From assembly GCA_032622095.1 (NCBI GenBank), contig CP136063.1, forward strand, positions 177,361,956 through 177,425,955: a stretch of 64,000 bases of DNA, read 5' to 3'. A program made the translations under genes and the position numbers. The notes below the pieces were generated by a model. It was not told the DNA's origin and did not search any database. It saw only the letters and a program-made list of their open reading frames with translations. Shown here piece by piece: positions 31,054 to 43,573 of the stretch. Position 1 is the first letter of the stretch, and the number at the start of each line of letters is the position of its first letter. The DNA is from Siphonodentalium dalli (Eukaryota; Mollusca; Scaphopoda; Gadilida; Siphonodentaliidae).

Positions 31054-34000
31054 CTACAAAAGATAAAATTCATTGAAATGATATTCTCAACGAGAGGCCG
31101 ATCACGATCGGCAGATGTTTAACCCATACCTTGGCGATAGCGACTAGTCATAACTGATAACTTGTCAAAGATATGATCACAGGAATTAATCCATATATCA
31201 GTACCCAACTTGAAATCAAAAGCTCAAATAATTTGTCTTAAGGAAGGGTTAAAGTATTTGGGGTGGGGAGGAGTAGTTTTAAATCTCATAACTCTGTCCC
31301 TATTCACCCAAGGACATCTCACTGTAAGATCCAATGGTTTAGTAATTTCGGAGGACATTTTTAGGAGTTTAAGTTAACTCATTGGAAGCAAAAGTGATAA
31401 ATCCCTATCTTTAACACTTTTGACATGCCAGATATTCAAAATGTATTCACTTCTAAAGAGAAATTATAATTTGTTGACAAGCCAGACTGCTTAGAATGAC
31501 ATACATGAGGGGATTCCATCTCATATTTAAATGGTGCTTTAATTACGCCCCCCCCCCCCCCCCCCCCCCCCTTCCCCATTCTCCCCAGTTATTTGTTTAT
31601 CAAACATGGACAGATATAAGATCAGATCTGACCTGTGTATTAAATAAGATTAAGTGTTTCATAACAGGGGTGTATGCATGGTTTTCAAAAATATATGTAG
31701 TTTATACAATTCAAAAGTATTATCTCTATAATGTTATACAGACATAATATGATGAGGATGCTTGACCCTATGACCACTAAATCGTTCATATAAAAGAAAG
31801 TAAGTTAGCCCTCAATTAAATGGTTTCACACATTACAATGTTTTACAAGTAGCTTGGACACTAAAAGCCACAACCTTCAATGTTAATCTTCTAAGTGCTC
31901 TGTGGCCCCTAAAATTCAATCAACCATGAAAATATGAACAAATGGGAAAATAAGATTCCTGGAAACACTAACATCTACCATATTGATTTTCAAAACAAGT
32001 CATCACTTACAATAGTCATGTATATTTATCTGCCTGATTCCCATTGCATAGATAAATCATATTGGCCATCAGCTGTTATTTTAATTTCAAATTGAAAGCA
32101 CATGTCTGAAGGGTTAATATATTTTTCAAAAATCAATTAATCAGTCAAAACCAAAATTGATATAAGTGAATAATGTGCCAAGATACCCAACATATATTAA
32201 GAGATATGAGGAAGAGTCCATGTACATTATAGCATGTGTCTATGGAAACCTTGGAAAGGGTTAATTATTTTTGAAGCAAATTAATGGAATTTAGTCTTAT
32301 GTAGGTGAGTGGGGGCTCTTATCTCACCCTGTAATGAAATTTCAAGAATAGGATAAACACCAGTCTTATGCTGCCATTAATCAATTTGACAGTTAGAATA
32401 AACAAACAGCCAGCCACCAGTGTTGTTTATCTTGACCACCAGAGCTCTGTATAATATGTCATCACTCATTTCATAACAGATTTCACTTGGAATGACAACA
32501 TCTATAAAATGTCCTCTCATATACTCTGGATGTTGGATGATCACATGGTAATTTATTGATATCATTATATTACATGAAACTATTGCAATAAAATCTTCAT
32601 ATTTTCAAAACAGGATATCACACCTAATTAATCGTATAAAACTAAAATAAATGAAAGTGTCAATATTTGTTTTTTATTATTTAATTTTTTTTTTATTGTT
32701 ATTAAAGTTCAAACAAAATTTAATATTTGTATATATGCTAAATTTAGCAAGAAGTTAAATCTAAAAAAAATTAATTTTAAATTTTTTATTTTTTTCTTCG
32801 AAAAAGGGTCATAACTCCTTTAAAATTAATCGGATCAAACCCATATTCGGACTCGATCTATATTTTGGGCTTCGAAACTCACATACCAAATTTGGTTCCA
32901 ATCAAATAAAAAATGTTTGAGTTATGGCAGAATGCGTGAATTCTAAGTTGAAAAAGGGCCATAACTCTGTAACAAAAACTCAGATCAAACCCAAATTCGA
33001 ACTCGATCTGTATTTTGGGCTGAGAAACCCATATACAAAATTTGGTTTCGATCGGATAGAAAATGTTTGAGTTATCGCATTACTCGTAAAGTGTCTACGG
33101 ACAGACAGACAGACAGACAGACGGACAGACAGACAGACGGACGAACGACGAGTGGTCAATCCGGGCAACGACACTATGTTTACCATACTATGGTATGGGT
33201 AAACATAAAAATGATACCTGCATTTATCAGTTACCATGCCCAGCTTCATGTGTCTGACATTTGCAGAATGAGATCCCCATTCCCCAGAGGGTGAATTTAT
33301 TGACAAAAAAAGTACGGTAACTAAAAATACTGTTAATTTGAGACTATACTTCCCAGAAGATGAGGCCTAAGCAGAATGGGGTCCCCAGAGGGTGAATTTG
33401 GTAATGCTAGCTCGCTGTGCAGGGTAGCATCACAAAATTAGGGCCTGATTCTGCAAATGTCAGACAAACTATATTGCATTTAACTCGAGTCAGTCATCAT
33501 TTGAAAACCAAAGTAATTAATATTTAAGTGGCAAAATTCTTGGTAGCAAATTTAAATTAAAAGCTGGTATATATTTCATGTTGATACAGGTACACCTGCA
33601 AAAACACTTAAAATAAGAGTGCTGGGATACCCCCATGGTGAAATTGAAATATAGGCAGGTCGGAAACCAAATTGTGAAAAAAAATGTGATGAACGAACAA
33701 ATTCTAACCAACGACGGACGGAAATCCAACATTTTCAGATAAAGAAAGAGGGATAACTCTTGAACAGAAAATGTGAACAACGTCAATGAACCTGCCAAAT
33801 CTGCATACCAAATTTCATTGAGATCCGATAACCCATGGTTGAGATATAAGAGCAGATGGACGGAAATCCAGCATTTTCAGATAAACAAAAAGGGATAACT
33901 CTTGAACAGAAAATGTGAACAATGCCAATGCACCTTCTTTTGAAAGCCCTCCTGATGCCAAACCTGCATACCAAATTTCATTGAGATCCGATAACCAATT

Positions 34001-37000
34001 GGTTGAAATATATCAGCAGACGGACAGATATCCAACATTTTCAGATAAACAAATGTGAAAAATGTCAATGAACCCTCTTTTGAAAGCCCTCCTGATGGCA
34101 AACCTGCATACCAAATTTCATTGAAATCCGATCACACATGGCTGAGATATGATTGGACGGACGTATGCACGGACACATGTAATCCAGTACACCACCCCAT
34201 CTTTTGGGATGGGGGTATAATTATTGAAAAATATTCATGTTCTGGAAACTAAATTCAGATGAATGGACACTACATAATTTGTTTAATTTGCTGAGACAAT
34301 TTGGATGGAATACTTGAAATGGTTTGAACCAAAATGACTTTTACCAAAATTCATGAAGTTGATTTATAAGATGCCCTTCACTTTACACACACTGTGTGAC
34401 ATACACCCAGTCACAAGAAATTCAAACAAGGCTAGAGATATCACTCACACTGAGAGTCTGGTAACCCATTTTGGTTAATTGTCGTATCTTGGTTTGTTGC
34501 GGCCCCAACATGTAGTCTCCATTAACAGCACACTGGTTTTGACCCACCAACAAAATTGCTAACCTGAAATTCATGTTAGCATTGAATAAATAAAGTGCAG
34601 GACATTGTAAAGAGCTTAGCAATTTTGGGCACATTAAAGGTACTCAATCCGATTAAGCGCCCCTCAATTACTATTTATTTGTCATCGGGGGTAAAAAATA
34701 TTTGATTCGAGTCGAGGAACCCATCCTTCACATCTCAGAGCGATCAGATATCGATTTTTAAAATCTATTATTTTTCACCACCTGGAATATTTAGTGGCCC
34801 AGTAAAAGTCGACGAGAAGACTTCTCGGACCAAATAGCGGATGAAGATGGATAGCTCTAAAATCAAGTGGCTTTTTTTAGTAAAGAAAGGGTTAGTTGGG
34901 TGGCAAGAAAGAAGCTGAAATAAATGTAGATAAAGTATTACTTCATACAAAATAGGTTTGAAACATTGCACATTTTCAATAAAATTTTTCAAAGACTAGA
35001 CTTAAATCATAAGATTTCTTGAGCTATAGCCCAAAAGTATATCAAGACACATGCGTATACATGTACATGTATTACGCTATCACAAATCTGATATTAAATT
35101 TAAATGACACCAAAAGCACAGAAATTGTTTTTATTTAGGCGAATCTCATAAACTTGTAATTATATTGCAAATAAGATGAGATGTTTTATTTAATATTTGT
35201 CTTATCTTTCATTATAATTGGGAGAATGTTGTGTATGGAGGACACTAAAGATACACAATCCGAATTAACGCTACTGGCTCTGGGGGTAAAAAATATTTAT
35301 TCGAGTTGAGGAACCCATCCATAAGCTCAGAGTTATCAGATGTGAATTTTTTTAATTAGTTGTTTTTCACCACTTGGAATATTTGGCGGCCTGGCAAATA
35401 TTCGACGAGCGGACCGACATACTCTTGATACCAGATTGCAATGAACAAAATATTAGATTTAACAGTGATTAGCATTATTTTTTGGTAATTAATCGATTCT
35501 GTTAACTGAAGACTCTTTTGAAGAATGTTGTTGTTGCTGGAATCTGATGATACATGGACCATCAAATAGGATTGTGCAAAATTAGAAAGCTCATTCTATA
35601 CACATGTATATTCCTAATGGCCATTATCCGGCCAAAATAAACTATTTTATCATCCCTTGTTCTAGAAGTTGAATGACAATAGTATACTACAGCTAGCCCA
35701 TGCTGACCCAAGTTTTAAATAAATTGTTTAATGCCAGTAAGCACACCTTTTGTTGTCTGAGAAACTTCTTTCTTTGTTGTTGAACAAGTCTTCCCATGGA
35801 TCACTCGGAGTGTTTTGTAGAACAATGGGTCTATTTGATGTATTGAGGTGAATTTCAATATCTGGAAAAACAAATCTAGCTCAATTAAAAATATGGTAAG
35901 CACTGGTGATGGGTATTGCTGTTAAAATAGTCACATCCGTTAAAACCATGGTAAATAGTAAGAATATTATATTACAGACAAACTTTGTTCTTACACAAAT
36001 CATAAATATCGTGTAAATTGCATGTTATTGTCATTTTAGTACTCTGTGTTATGTAAACAAATGCCATGTTATGTAAACAACATAATGGGTCACTATAAAT
36101 CACTCTCCTAAAAAATCTTCAAGGTGTTGAGTGCTTTGCTTATCGCTCACTATTTACATGCTGTTTATAAACAAATGCTCGGCTCACACAAAGTGTGTTT
36201 TGTGGATAATATCGCATTCATACTGTCATACTAATAGTATATTCTTGAGGAAATTTTCATAATTTTGTAACTGTTATTTCTAAATTATAACCTACAACGA
36301 AGGACATCCGTGCCTTTAAAGCTAGTAGATAATTGAATTTACACCTGAGGTTTATCATTACTATGCAGCTATACATTCCATGCACAAGATCTTCACTTTT
36401 AATTCACACTTTGACAGAATACTGTATTCATGGGGCATCATACACAGTAGCATCCCAAGACTACTTTTCTATGCGAGAATTTGTGGATTAAAGGCCCACT
36501 TAATTTTCGAATGCCCAGATAACATTATATAAAATATATGCCATATATGTAATAAACTATGAAAATGTTGTTTTTATTGAGAAACTGGCATCTGTTCTGT
36601 TATCAAATTTATGCATAATGTCAATTATTTTCAATAGAAGAGGAATAACTCTATATATATTTAGATATAGAGTTATTCCCTTCCATTGAAAATGCATCTT
36701 TAGTTTGAATTCTGTTTCATTCTGGGAGTCAAAGGAAATGATTTTTATGATTTCAGCTATTTTCTATTGCTCTGTGGGCACCATACGAGGCCAAGATGTT
36801 CCAAATGATGATGAATTTAGTATTTTAATGATATTTTATGGCATAGATTGTTATTAAAACCGTATATCAAGGTACTATAAAACAAGGGGTACGCATCTAA
36901 GATGCTTTTGTCGAGTTTTTTGGCAGTCAAACCAAACTTCTGCCAATAAGGTGCACAACTCCAGGAGAAAAAGTCGGACGGTGGTATATTATTGCAATAG

Positions 37001-40000
37001 ACCTATATACCAAATATCAATTGAATCCGTTAATATTTCATTGAGTTATCGCACTAACGGTGATAAAATTGTTATTAAAATAGACAAACTAAGACCCATA
37101 ACTCCGGAATTATTTTTCGGACAAACCAGGTTTTCGAACTCGTCCGAGATATTGTTGCAAGAGACCCATGTACCAAATATTGTTTAAATCGGTTAATATT
37201 TCATTGAGTTATCGCGCTAACGGTGATAACATTGCTAAAAATAGACAAACTAAGACCCATAACTCTGCGAAAAAAATTCGGACAAACCTGATTTTCGAAC
37301 TTGTCCGAGATATTGTTGCAGGAGACTCATATACCAAATATTGTTGAAATCGGTTAATATTTCATCGAGTTATCGCGCTAACGGTGATAAAATTGCTAAA
37401 AATAGACAAACTAAGACCCATAACTCCGGAAAAAAAATTCGGACAAACCTGGTTTTCGAACTCGTCCGAGATATTGTTGCAAGAGTCTCATATACCAAAT
37501 ATTGTTGAAATTGGTTAATATTTGCGTGAGTTATCGCGCTAACAGTGAAAAACTAAAAAAAAAGTCATCAAAGATGGATAACTCTTGTCAAAAAGTTCGG
37601 ACGTGACCCTACAGGTGGTAAATAGTCATTGGGAGCAACTCACATAACAAAATTATTTTGAATCCGTTCACAAATGTCAAAGTTATAAGGCATTCTTTAG
37701 GTCCGCCCGCCCGCCCGCCCCGCCAACCGTCCCTCGTCAAACCATAAGTCGAGATTTTGAAAAACTTGACTAAAAATAATCGCTGACTCGAAAATGAAGT
37801 GGGCCTTTAACCCAATGATTACTGACTAGAATTTCCAATTCAGTTATAAAAGTAAATATCATTAACTCAATAAGAACAATTAATAAGACTTAAAGTGAAC
37901 CTCACCAGCAGTTTGGAAGTATGGTAGTATAAAACGACATTTGACCATCTTAGGATTCAGTAAGCTCTGCAATTCTTCGTAGATGAGTTCCAGTCCTTTC
38001 TGTCTTGCCATAGAAACATCCAAGCTCACAGATACCTTAGGACTTTGGTATAGACTTTTCAGTGTTTCCTGCAATCAGTTTGAACGTTAATGTCAGGTTA
38101 AATGTGAATGCAGGTACCAGGTTGAATTGAATAATAGTGGTACATATCTTCTTTGTGTAAAACATTGATTTAGAATGGAACTCATGACCGTCAGGACTTA
38201 CTATTTCAGACTCCTCAAATTGAGTAATATAAACAAAACAGTTTTATTTAGTGGAACATGTACTCTCAGGATCCAAATAATAGTACAGCACCAAATAATA
38301 ATACAGGGAGAAAAATTTCCCCAAATTGAATAAAAGTACAGACCCGAATAATAGTACAGGGTGGATTTTTTCAGCTTTCCCCAGAGTCATTGTCAGATTT
38401 AATAGCTAATTACTATTATAGCATTCAGTAACTGTCAACTTGTTAGAAGTAAGAAAAATATTATTTGGCAGAAAGTTGTGCATCTGAGGTAACCGTGATC
38501 TGAGGCCACATATTCATGTCAGTGAGCAAAATTAAATAATCCATTAATTAAGATACAGGTACTAGTATGATTATTTGGATCCTGAAAGTACCCCCACATT
38601 CTTGTAAAGAACAAACATGTACCAGTAGTACTAAATAAAAAATTATTTTAGATGGCTCTTTGACAAAATCATACATTCAATCAAACTCATAAATGTTCTT
38701 ATTTAAATATTATATCAAATAATGGTGTCAATTAATGGTGTGTACAAGACCAAAGTTGGAATATTGCACCAGGAACTAACATAATTCAGTGTGAGCATAT
38801 GAAAATGAGTGGCCATCAAAGAACTATCATAATGGAACTTTTCTGATTGGTACTACGCCAAAGCATTTACTTGAGGCCAAGGTTGCCACACATATCTTAC
38901 TCCTGTATTTAATTGTAGCTGCTTTTGTAAAGGGAAATAAAGTCAGAAATAGAACTTCAAAACATAGTTAGCATGACATTTGCTATGTTTTATCCACATG
39001 CACCATGCATGTACATATATAATTTAGTCAGGTTATGCATATCTTTATTATTATAATCATTTCTAACTAATATATTCTTTTTTGTGACAATAACATCACT
39101 TTAACTTGAATTATAATTTATGTTACATAGGTTAAGCTTGTGGTAACCAAAACTCCTATTCTCAAAACAGGGTACAAAATTCACGGATTTCCAAAGCTGG
39201 ACCTACCCAAAACATCAAATGTGGTACAATTTCAGCATCAGTCCTGCAGATTTCGAATTTGTGGGTAATCTACTAGTATTTTTTTGTTCGCCTGGTCTGT
39301 GCTTAGGTAACCCATGGGTTACCAGAGGAGTTACTCAAACTGTTATATCGCCACAACTGGTACTATTAACACTGAAGGGGTCACTCTCACCAAAAATGTG
39401 CTGAAGGGTACACAATCCTTCCCACGAGGAAAACACAGCGAGAGCATTTATTTGCTCCCGTAATGCAGAAGACGGGTGCAATATGGCACTCATACTATAA
39501 ATTATAATTGTAAGTTGGGTTTTTGCTCAACCAAAAAGTCATTGTGGAATAGACCTATGTCTAGTTACACTTTAATAATAATATTAATATGCCAATATTG
39601 CCATAGGCATAGTTGAACTGAGATGGTAAAGGATCTACATAAACCTTAAAATAGTTCAATATTGAACCAACAATTACAGTCTCCATTAGTATTTTGCGAA
39701 GATGGACCGGTGCGAATTTCAGCACCCATGAATTGAAAATTACGAGTGCGTACGGGTGCGAGAGCAATCACTCCCGTTTCCTGGGAAGGACTGGGTACAC
39801 ATGTTAAAATTGTTTTGAAAAATGTCCTGAAGGGCACACATGGTTGTGATCGACACTAATGCAGTTACTTTCTATGTGTTCCTGAAAGTCTGGCGCCTAT
39901 CAGCAGTTCTTTTTTGGTTCATTTTAATTTTCCTTGGAACATATACAATTATTATCTAACAGAAATCATGGTAGACATGAAAACTAAAAGTAATTTAGAA

Positions 40001-42454
40001 CGAGATTTCAAAACCTGTGTACCCTTCAGCACATTTTCAAAACATGTGTACCCTTCAGCACTTTTTTGGAGAGAGTGACCCCTTCAGCACTATTAATTAC
40101 TAATGAGCAACTAAAATTTTGGGACTTTGACTGTCAGCAATGAATTAAAGGCCCACTTAATTTTCGAACCCCCAGATCACATTATATAAAATATATGCAA
40201 TATTATATACCATTTGAAAGAGGAAGCTCCAAAATATTGTATTATCAACTTATCCAGTGTTAAAAAAACTGTGAACATGTTGTTTTTTGTTGAGGTACCG
40301 TACCGACGTGTTTTTGTCCTTAAGTTTCATCTGGATTGTAGTGTTGGAATGTTTCTATGATTTCAGCTATTTTCTATTAATCTATGGGCACCTTCTGAGT
40401 CACAGACATTCCAAATTGTGATGAATTATAGTATTTTAATCATATTTTATGTCATAGATTGTTATTAAAACCATATATCAAGGTACTATAAAAAAAAATC
40501 GGTGACTCAAAAATTAAATGGGCATTTAAGGTGAGAATCAGTGATAGCGAGACCTATATGTACATAAAACTGTGCTACACAACCTGTTTTTCGTTCACAG
40601 CATTTTCAGTTTAGGTAACATCCATGCAAACTGAATGGCCATTCGCCTCTAATTTGCACGCCTGCAGCATTATTAATGATAATCACCTCAGAAACCTGAA
40701 TTTTAAACTGTGGACTTTCTATGAGACTTGTGCCATACGCCAACAACATCTGAATACACTTTTCCTGTATAGGATGATCTGAAAGAAAAATAGTAATATA
40801 ATATAATATAGGCCTACATATACTTTTCTAATTATGAAACAAGTCTTCTTATGTTGTGTGTAAATTGATATCTTATTAAGTTGCAACTTTTGAATTCACT
40901 AGACATTAATTAATCTCAATGTCAATATATTTAGGTTTTTATGGAAGATCTTCATTAAAAACTATGTTTTATAAAAAATAATTATATTTATATAAACACT
41001 CAAGGCTCAAGCCCCATTAACCAAGTATTAAACATAACTTAAAAATAAGCTTTACATAGACGATGCAGACTGCAAATTTCTGAGTCAAACAATTCATTTA
41101 ACATATGGCCACTATCGCTCTGCAAAAATATATCACATAGTACCTCACCTCTGAGAATGTCAATAATTTCTGGAGAAAGGAACATGCTGAATAGATCTCC
41201 ATCAAATTTTCCAAGATATATGCTACCCAGAATGTAGTCTGACAAAGATTCAGGATACTGAATTCTAGGTGTATCAGCCAACTTCTCTTTAAATTTGTTA
41301 TGAATGGCATCATAAGAATATTCATCCATCTCCATTTGAAACATTCCCATTGCCCACATAAATTTTCCTATGTCTTTTGTTCGTGGGTTAAATCTATTAG
41401 AATTGCACTTGAACATTTCCACAGTCAGTTTGAGCAGAGTCTTCATGAGTTCGGGATGATAAAACTTCAGTGAAGCATATGCCAAACAGATATGCATCAC
41501 ATAATTGAGCCTGGAATTAAACATCTCACTTCTTGACTTAACAAGGCTGACAATTTTATCCCCAAAATGTTTGTAAAATGTCAGATTCATAAAACTTGAA
41601 TATCTAAATATTTTAAGTATATTAGAAATTGTGTCTGAATCAGCTTTTTCTGTGTCTTCTAACAGCCTTGTAGATATCTTGTCTAAGAGATCATATGACA
41701 TAATTCGAGTATGCCCTCTGAAGAAGGCACAACAAACAAGTCCTATTTCTCCGATTGTTAGTTCTCTAATATATTTCAATGTCATGGCTTCTGCTTCTGT
41801 GAAGATAATGTATGGAGCATTCCCATGAACATATACATGTAACATTATTCTCAGGAAGTTTGTTTTCGATATAGCTAATTTGTTAAGGTTTAGTTCAATA
41901 TAAGTGAACAATTTGGAAGTCATGCGGAATGGTTGGTGATTCCTCATAATAAACATATCCAAGAAAGTCAGATTCTGAGATAGCGATACATCTCCTGAAC
42001 TGATTCGTCTTGTAAGTTCCTGTTCCAGACTGTAGAGATCTCCAATTGATATTTTTTTACCACCAAGAACTCTAAACAATGAATTAGTATCATATTCAGG
42101 GAATTTTTTTGCTTCAAAAGGTATACTCTCTTGTTGTTCTCCAGTTGAACTAATGTGTTCTTTTTTAAACGTTCTATTGTATATGATTCTGGCAATGTTT
42201 AAATTAGATTTAACAACATTGGTCCGTTTCTTTGCAGATTTTAACATTCTTGATTTTGTATCCGTCGAAAAACAAGCATTTCCAATCGCATTTTCCCATT
42301 TTGATATGGAGTGACATCCTTTGTGACACTGATTGGCGAGGAAACTTGTTCTTATTCTCGAGAAAATTTTAGTCAAGTTTGCCATTATCAGATTTTGTCT
42401 CACTACAAACAAAAATCGCGATTTTGTTTCTTTAGTCGTCGATCCTAAAGACAA
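30943..42454 (-). CDS. FASTK-family (FASTKD-like) mitochondrial RNA regulator, six exons
   Basis: A complete gene model of six coding exons (42454-41056, 40778-40687, 38068-37906, 35861-35747, 34563-34449, 31053-30943) adds up to 1995 nt, or 664 residues. All five introns are GT-AG and every phase agrees. The N terminus is basic and looks like a mitochondrial presequence. If translation starts at the second methionine (codon 24, at 42385) the targeting peptide MANLTKIFSRIRTSFLANQ is cleaner. The middle is the helical repeat region of the family (for example LTIGEIGLVCCAFFRGHTR near residue 230). The FAST_1/FAST_2 region follows. The end is a RAP domain (RLAILLVGQNQ...LGPQQTKIRQLTKMGYQTLS). 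Family members act in the mitochondrial matrix on RNA processing, stability and translation. Which paralogue (FASTKD1-5 or TBRG4) cannot be fixed by eye. Introns 2-5 contain MITEs or tandem repeats, while the short 277-bp intron 1 has none recognised. Confidence 0.9.
31547..31570. repeat. Poly-C run in FASTK-like intron 5
   Basis: A run of about 24 C residues. Similar C or G runs occur near 43225, 47800, 51548 and 58446. Length is likely uncertain in assembly. Confidence 0.85.
32800..33160. repeat. 'aaagggccataactc' tandem block ending in (GACA)n
   Basis: Two and a half units of about 140 bp: gaaaaagggtcataactcc, aatcggatcaaacccata, tattttgggct, ataccaaatttggttc, gagttatggcag. An (acagacag)n microsatellite follows at 33100-33140. 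Blocks of this type are frequent in bivalve and gastropod DNA. In intron 5 of the FASTK-like gene. Confidence 0.85.
33700..34215. repeat. 'gggataactcttgaacag' tandem block
   Basis: Three imperfect units of roughly 140-160 bp: acggaaatccaacattttca, agggataactcttgaacag, ataccaaatttcattgagat. It ends with ttttgggatgggggtataat. A style related to the block at 32800-33160. Confidence 0.8.
34449..34563 (-). CDS. FASTK-like gene, exon 5 (RAP domain)
   Basis: 115 nt, acceptor tgaatttcAG, donor GTGAGT. It encodes RLAILLVGQNQCAVNGDYML and GPQQTKIRQLTKMGYQTLS, the RAP domain core with its LG...K...L...GY pattern. Confidence 0.9.
34638..34870. mobile_element. AGGTACTC-family MITE, copy D (half)
   Basis: Starts aggtactcaatccgattaag after TTAA (34634-34637) and runs through cgggggtaaaaaatatttga and gatggatagctctaaaatca. 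The second arm is missing. It begins 70 bp upstream of the acceptor of exon 5 of the FASTK-like gene. Confidence 0.8.
35249..35575. mobile_element. AGGTACTC-family MITE, copy E (degraded)
   Basis: Begins agatacacaatccgaattaa. It has the gggggtaaaaaatatttatt and atgttgttgttgctggaatc blocks of the family, but worn ends. In intron 4 of the FASTK-like gene. Confidence 0.7.
35747..35861 (-). CDS. FASTK-like gene, exon 4
   Basis: 115 nt, acceptor gtttttccAG, donor GTGTGC. It encodes DIEIHLNTSNRPIVLQNTPS and DPWEDLFNNKERSFSDNK. The 'D(I/F)EIHL' start is the usual entry to the C-terminal part in FASTK proteins. Confidence 0.85.
36492..37806. mobile_element. TTAA-flanked AGGCCCACT element with 161-bp tandem core
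   Basis: 1315 bp between TTAA sites (36488-36491 and 37807-37810), with ends AGGCCCACTTAATTTTCGA and its near complement. The interior (about 36920-37700) holds nearly five tandem units of 161 bp that start tagacaaactaagacccata at 37081, 37242 and 37403. It ends in a (cccg)n run. No coding capacity. It fills much of intron 3 of the FASTK-like gene. Confidence 0.88.
37906..38068 (-). CDS. FASTK-like gene, exon 3
   Basis: 163 nt, acceptor actgattgcAG, donor GTGAGG. It encodes ETLKSLYQSPKVSVSLDVSM and continues to CRFILPYFQTA, which fits the FAST_2 region. It ends with one base carried over. Confidence 0.85.
39370..40088. mobile_element. TIR element with 8-bp duplication, carrying a nested MITE
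   Basis: Ends CACTGAAGGGGTCACTCTC and GAGAGTGACCCCTTCAGC. ACTATTAA flanks both sides (39362-39369 and 40089-40096). gctgaagggtacaca occurs inside both ends. Without the nested element it is about 330 bp. An 8-bp duplication suggests hAT. In intron 2 of the FASTK-like gene. Confidence 0.8.
39415..39792. mobile_element. Nested MITE with 9-bp target duplication
   Basis: 378 bp with ends ATCCTTCCCACGAGGAAA and TTTCCTGGGAAGGACT. GGGTACACA is duplicated at 39406-39414 and 39793-39801, inside the older element 39370-40088. Nine-base duplications are typical of Mutator-like elements. A truncated relative is at 16050-16355. Confidence 0.82.
40149..40525. mobile_element. Short AGGCCCACT element (internal deletion)
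   Basis: Same ends as 36492-37806 (aggcccacttaattttcgaa; aaaattaaatgggcat) between TTAA sites (40145-40148 and 40526-40529), but 377 bp and lacking the 161-bp tandem core. It is either a deletion derivative or the ancestral form without the array. In intron 2. Confidence 0.85.
40687..40778 (-). CDS. FASTK-like gene, exon 2
   Basis: 92 nt, acceptor tttctttcAG. It completes a split TAT codon and encodes HPIQEKCIQMLLAYGTSLIE and SPQFKIQVSE, then donor GTGATT. An alternative donor nine bases earlier (CAG|GTTTCT) keeps the frame but fits the consensus less well. Confidence 0.85.
41056..42454 (-). CDS. FASTK-like gene, exon 1
   Basis: 1399 nt, codons 1-466 plus one base. It carries the presequence and most of the helical repeats. 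The donor CTAT|GTAAAG lies inside the open frame, which runs on for 17 more bases to a stop at 41039. That intronic read-through makes a false C terminus (KAYF). Confidence 0.9.
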
Positions 42455-42515
42455 CCCAAGGCGATAATTCGTACAACAATATTGCGGATACTAAACATCC
42501 GGAATGTGAAATTAA

Positions 42516-42885
42516 AGGTGCTCGGTGCGATTCGATGGTCCCCAATATCATCAGATTCCAACAACAACAACAAAAATTTAAATGCCGCTTTAGTTATCAG
42601 AATATCTTTGGCTTCGGGGGTAAAACAGATTTGATTCCGAGTCGAGGAACCCACCCATCAAAGCCGAGCGATCAGATATCGATTTTTTTATTTTTTTTAT
42701 TTTTCAAAATGTCCTTATTTGTGGCCCAGAAAAAAAGTCGTCAAACCGACGGTCTCGGACAAAATTGCGGATGAAGATGGATAACTCTAAAATAAAGTGG
42801 TAATACGGCAACATTTCGTGATACTCAAGAGATAATACGGCCATATTTCGTTGAACAACATGTTGATAAATAACACGTTCGTTTT
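42516..42885. mobile_element. AGGTACTC-family MITE, copy F, at the FASTK-like promoter
   Basis: Starts aggtgctcggtgcgattcga after TTAA (42512-42515) and carries ttcggggg.aaaacagatttg, gagtcgaggaacccacccat and gatgaagatggataactcta. The far end is truncated. It begins only about 60 bp upstream of the FASTK-like start codon, so it lies in the 5' leader or core promoter. Confidence 0.82.
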
Positions 42886-43573
42886 GGGAAATGACATGCT
42901 GATTCTTATTAGAGTGCCTGTCAGCCGGCTGTGTGTGTATAATCTAGTTAAGAAATTACTAAAACAGTGAAAAAGCCCTTCATTTTGCGCTAGTTTGTTT
43001 TAATAATTCCCATAAAATACGGAATTTGGCTCATTCAGAGAAATTGAGGCTCCAAAATGAAGGTACATAATGGTACATGAATGGTTTTCTGTTCTGATAT
43101 CCAGAATGTAAGGGCGATAAAATAGTCATGACATTTTAAGGACTTGTGAATTTGATATAGCGTATTCATCGAGAAATCTAAATTCTAAACATTTAGTCCA
43201 GGAGATATTGGTCGACCTCTGCACCCCCCCCCCCCAGGACTTAACTTCACCCCACTAATTTTCTTCCTTATGGTCTCTTCTAAATTTTTTCACTTATTAA
43301 CAAGAAAAAAAAGTGGCCGCAGAGACTCCAGACAAGATGGCGTCCATCATGGCGACCATTGTTTTTAAATGCACCAGGTCTCTTTGATCGCCATTATAGT
43401 AAAGATGATAGCACATGCGGTCTTGTTTTCCGCTCGATTCGTTATGCTAATATAACGCGATGTTATGTTTCGAATCAATGAATGTTATTGCTATTATAAC
43501 AACACCCATGCATATATATTTGCAGGAGATACTCGAGCTAGGATTCCTCTTATACCTGAGTTGAGGAATATTT

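Noticed and set aside
33067-33306. Frames with Arg/Gln/Thr/Asp and Ser/Val/Cys/Leu runs
   Set aside because: They translate the (GACA)n microsatellite on either strand.
41039-41055. C terminus KAYF and stop as the natural end of the FASTK-like protein
   Set aside because: These bases are beyond a good donor (GTAAAG) and five phase-matched exons supply the missing domains.
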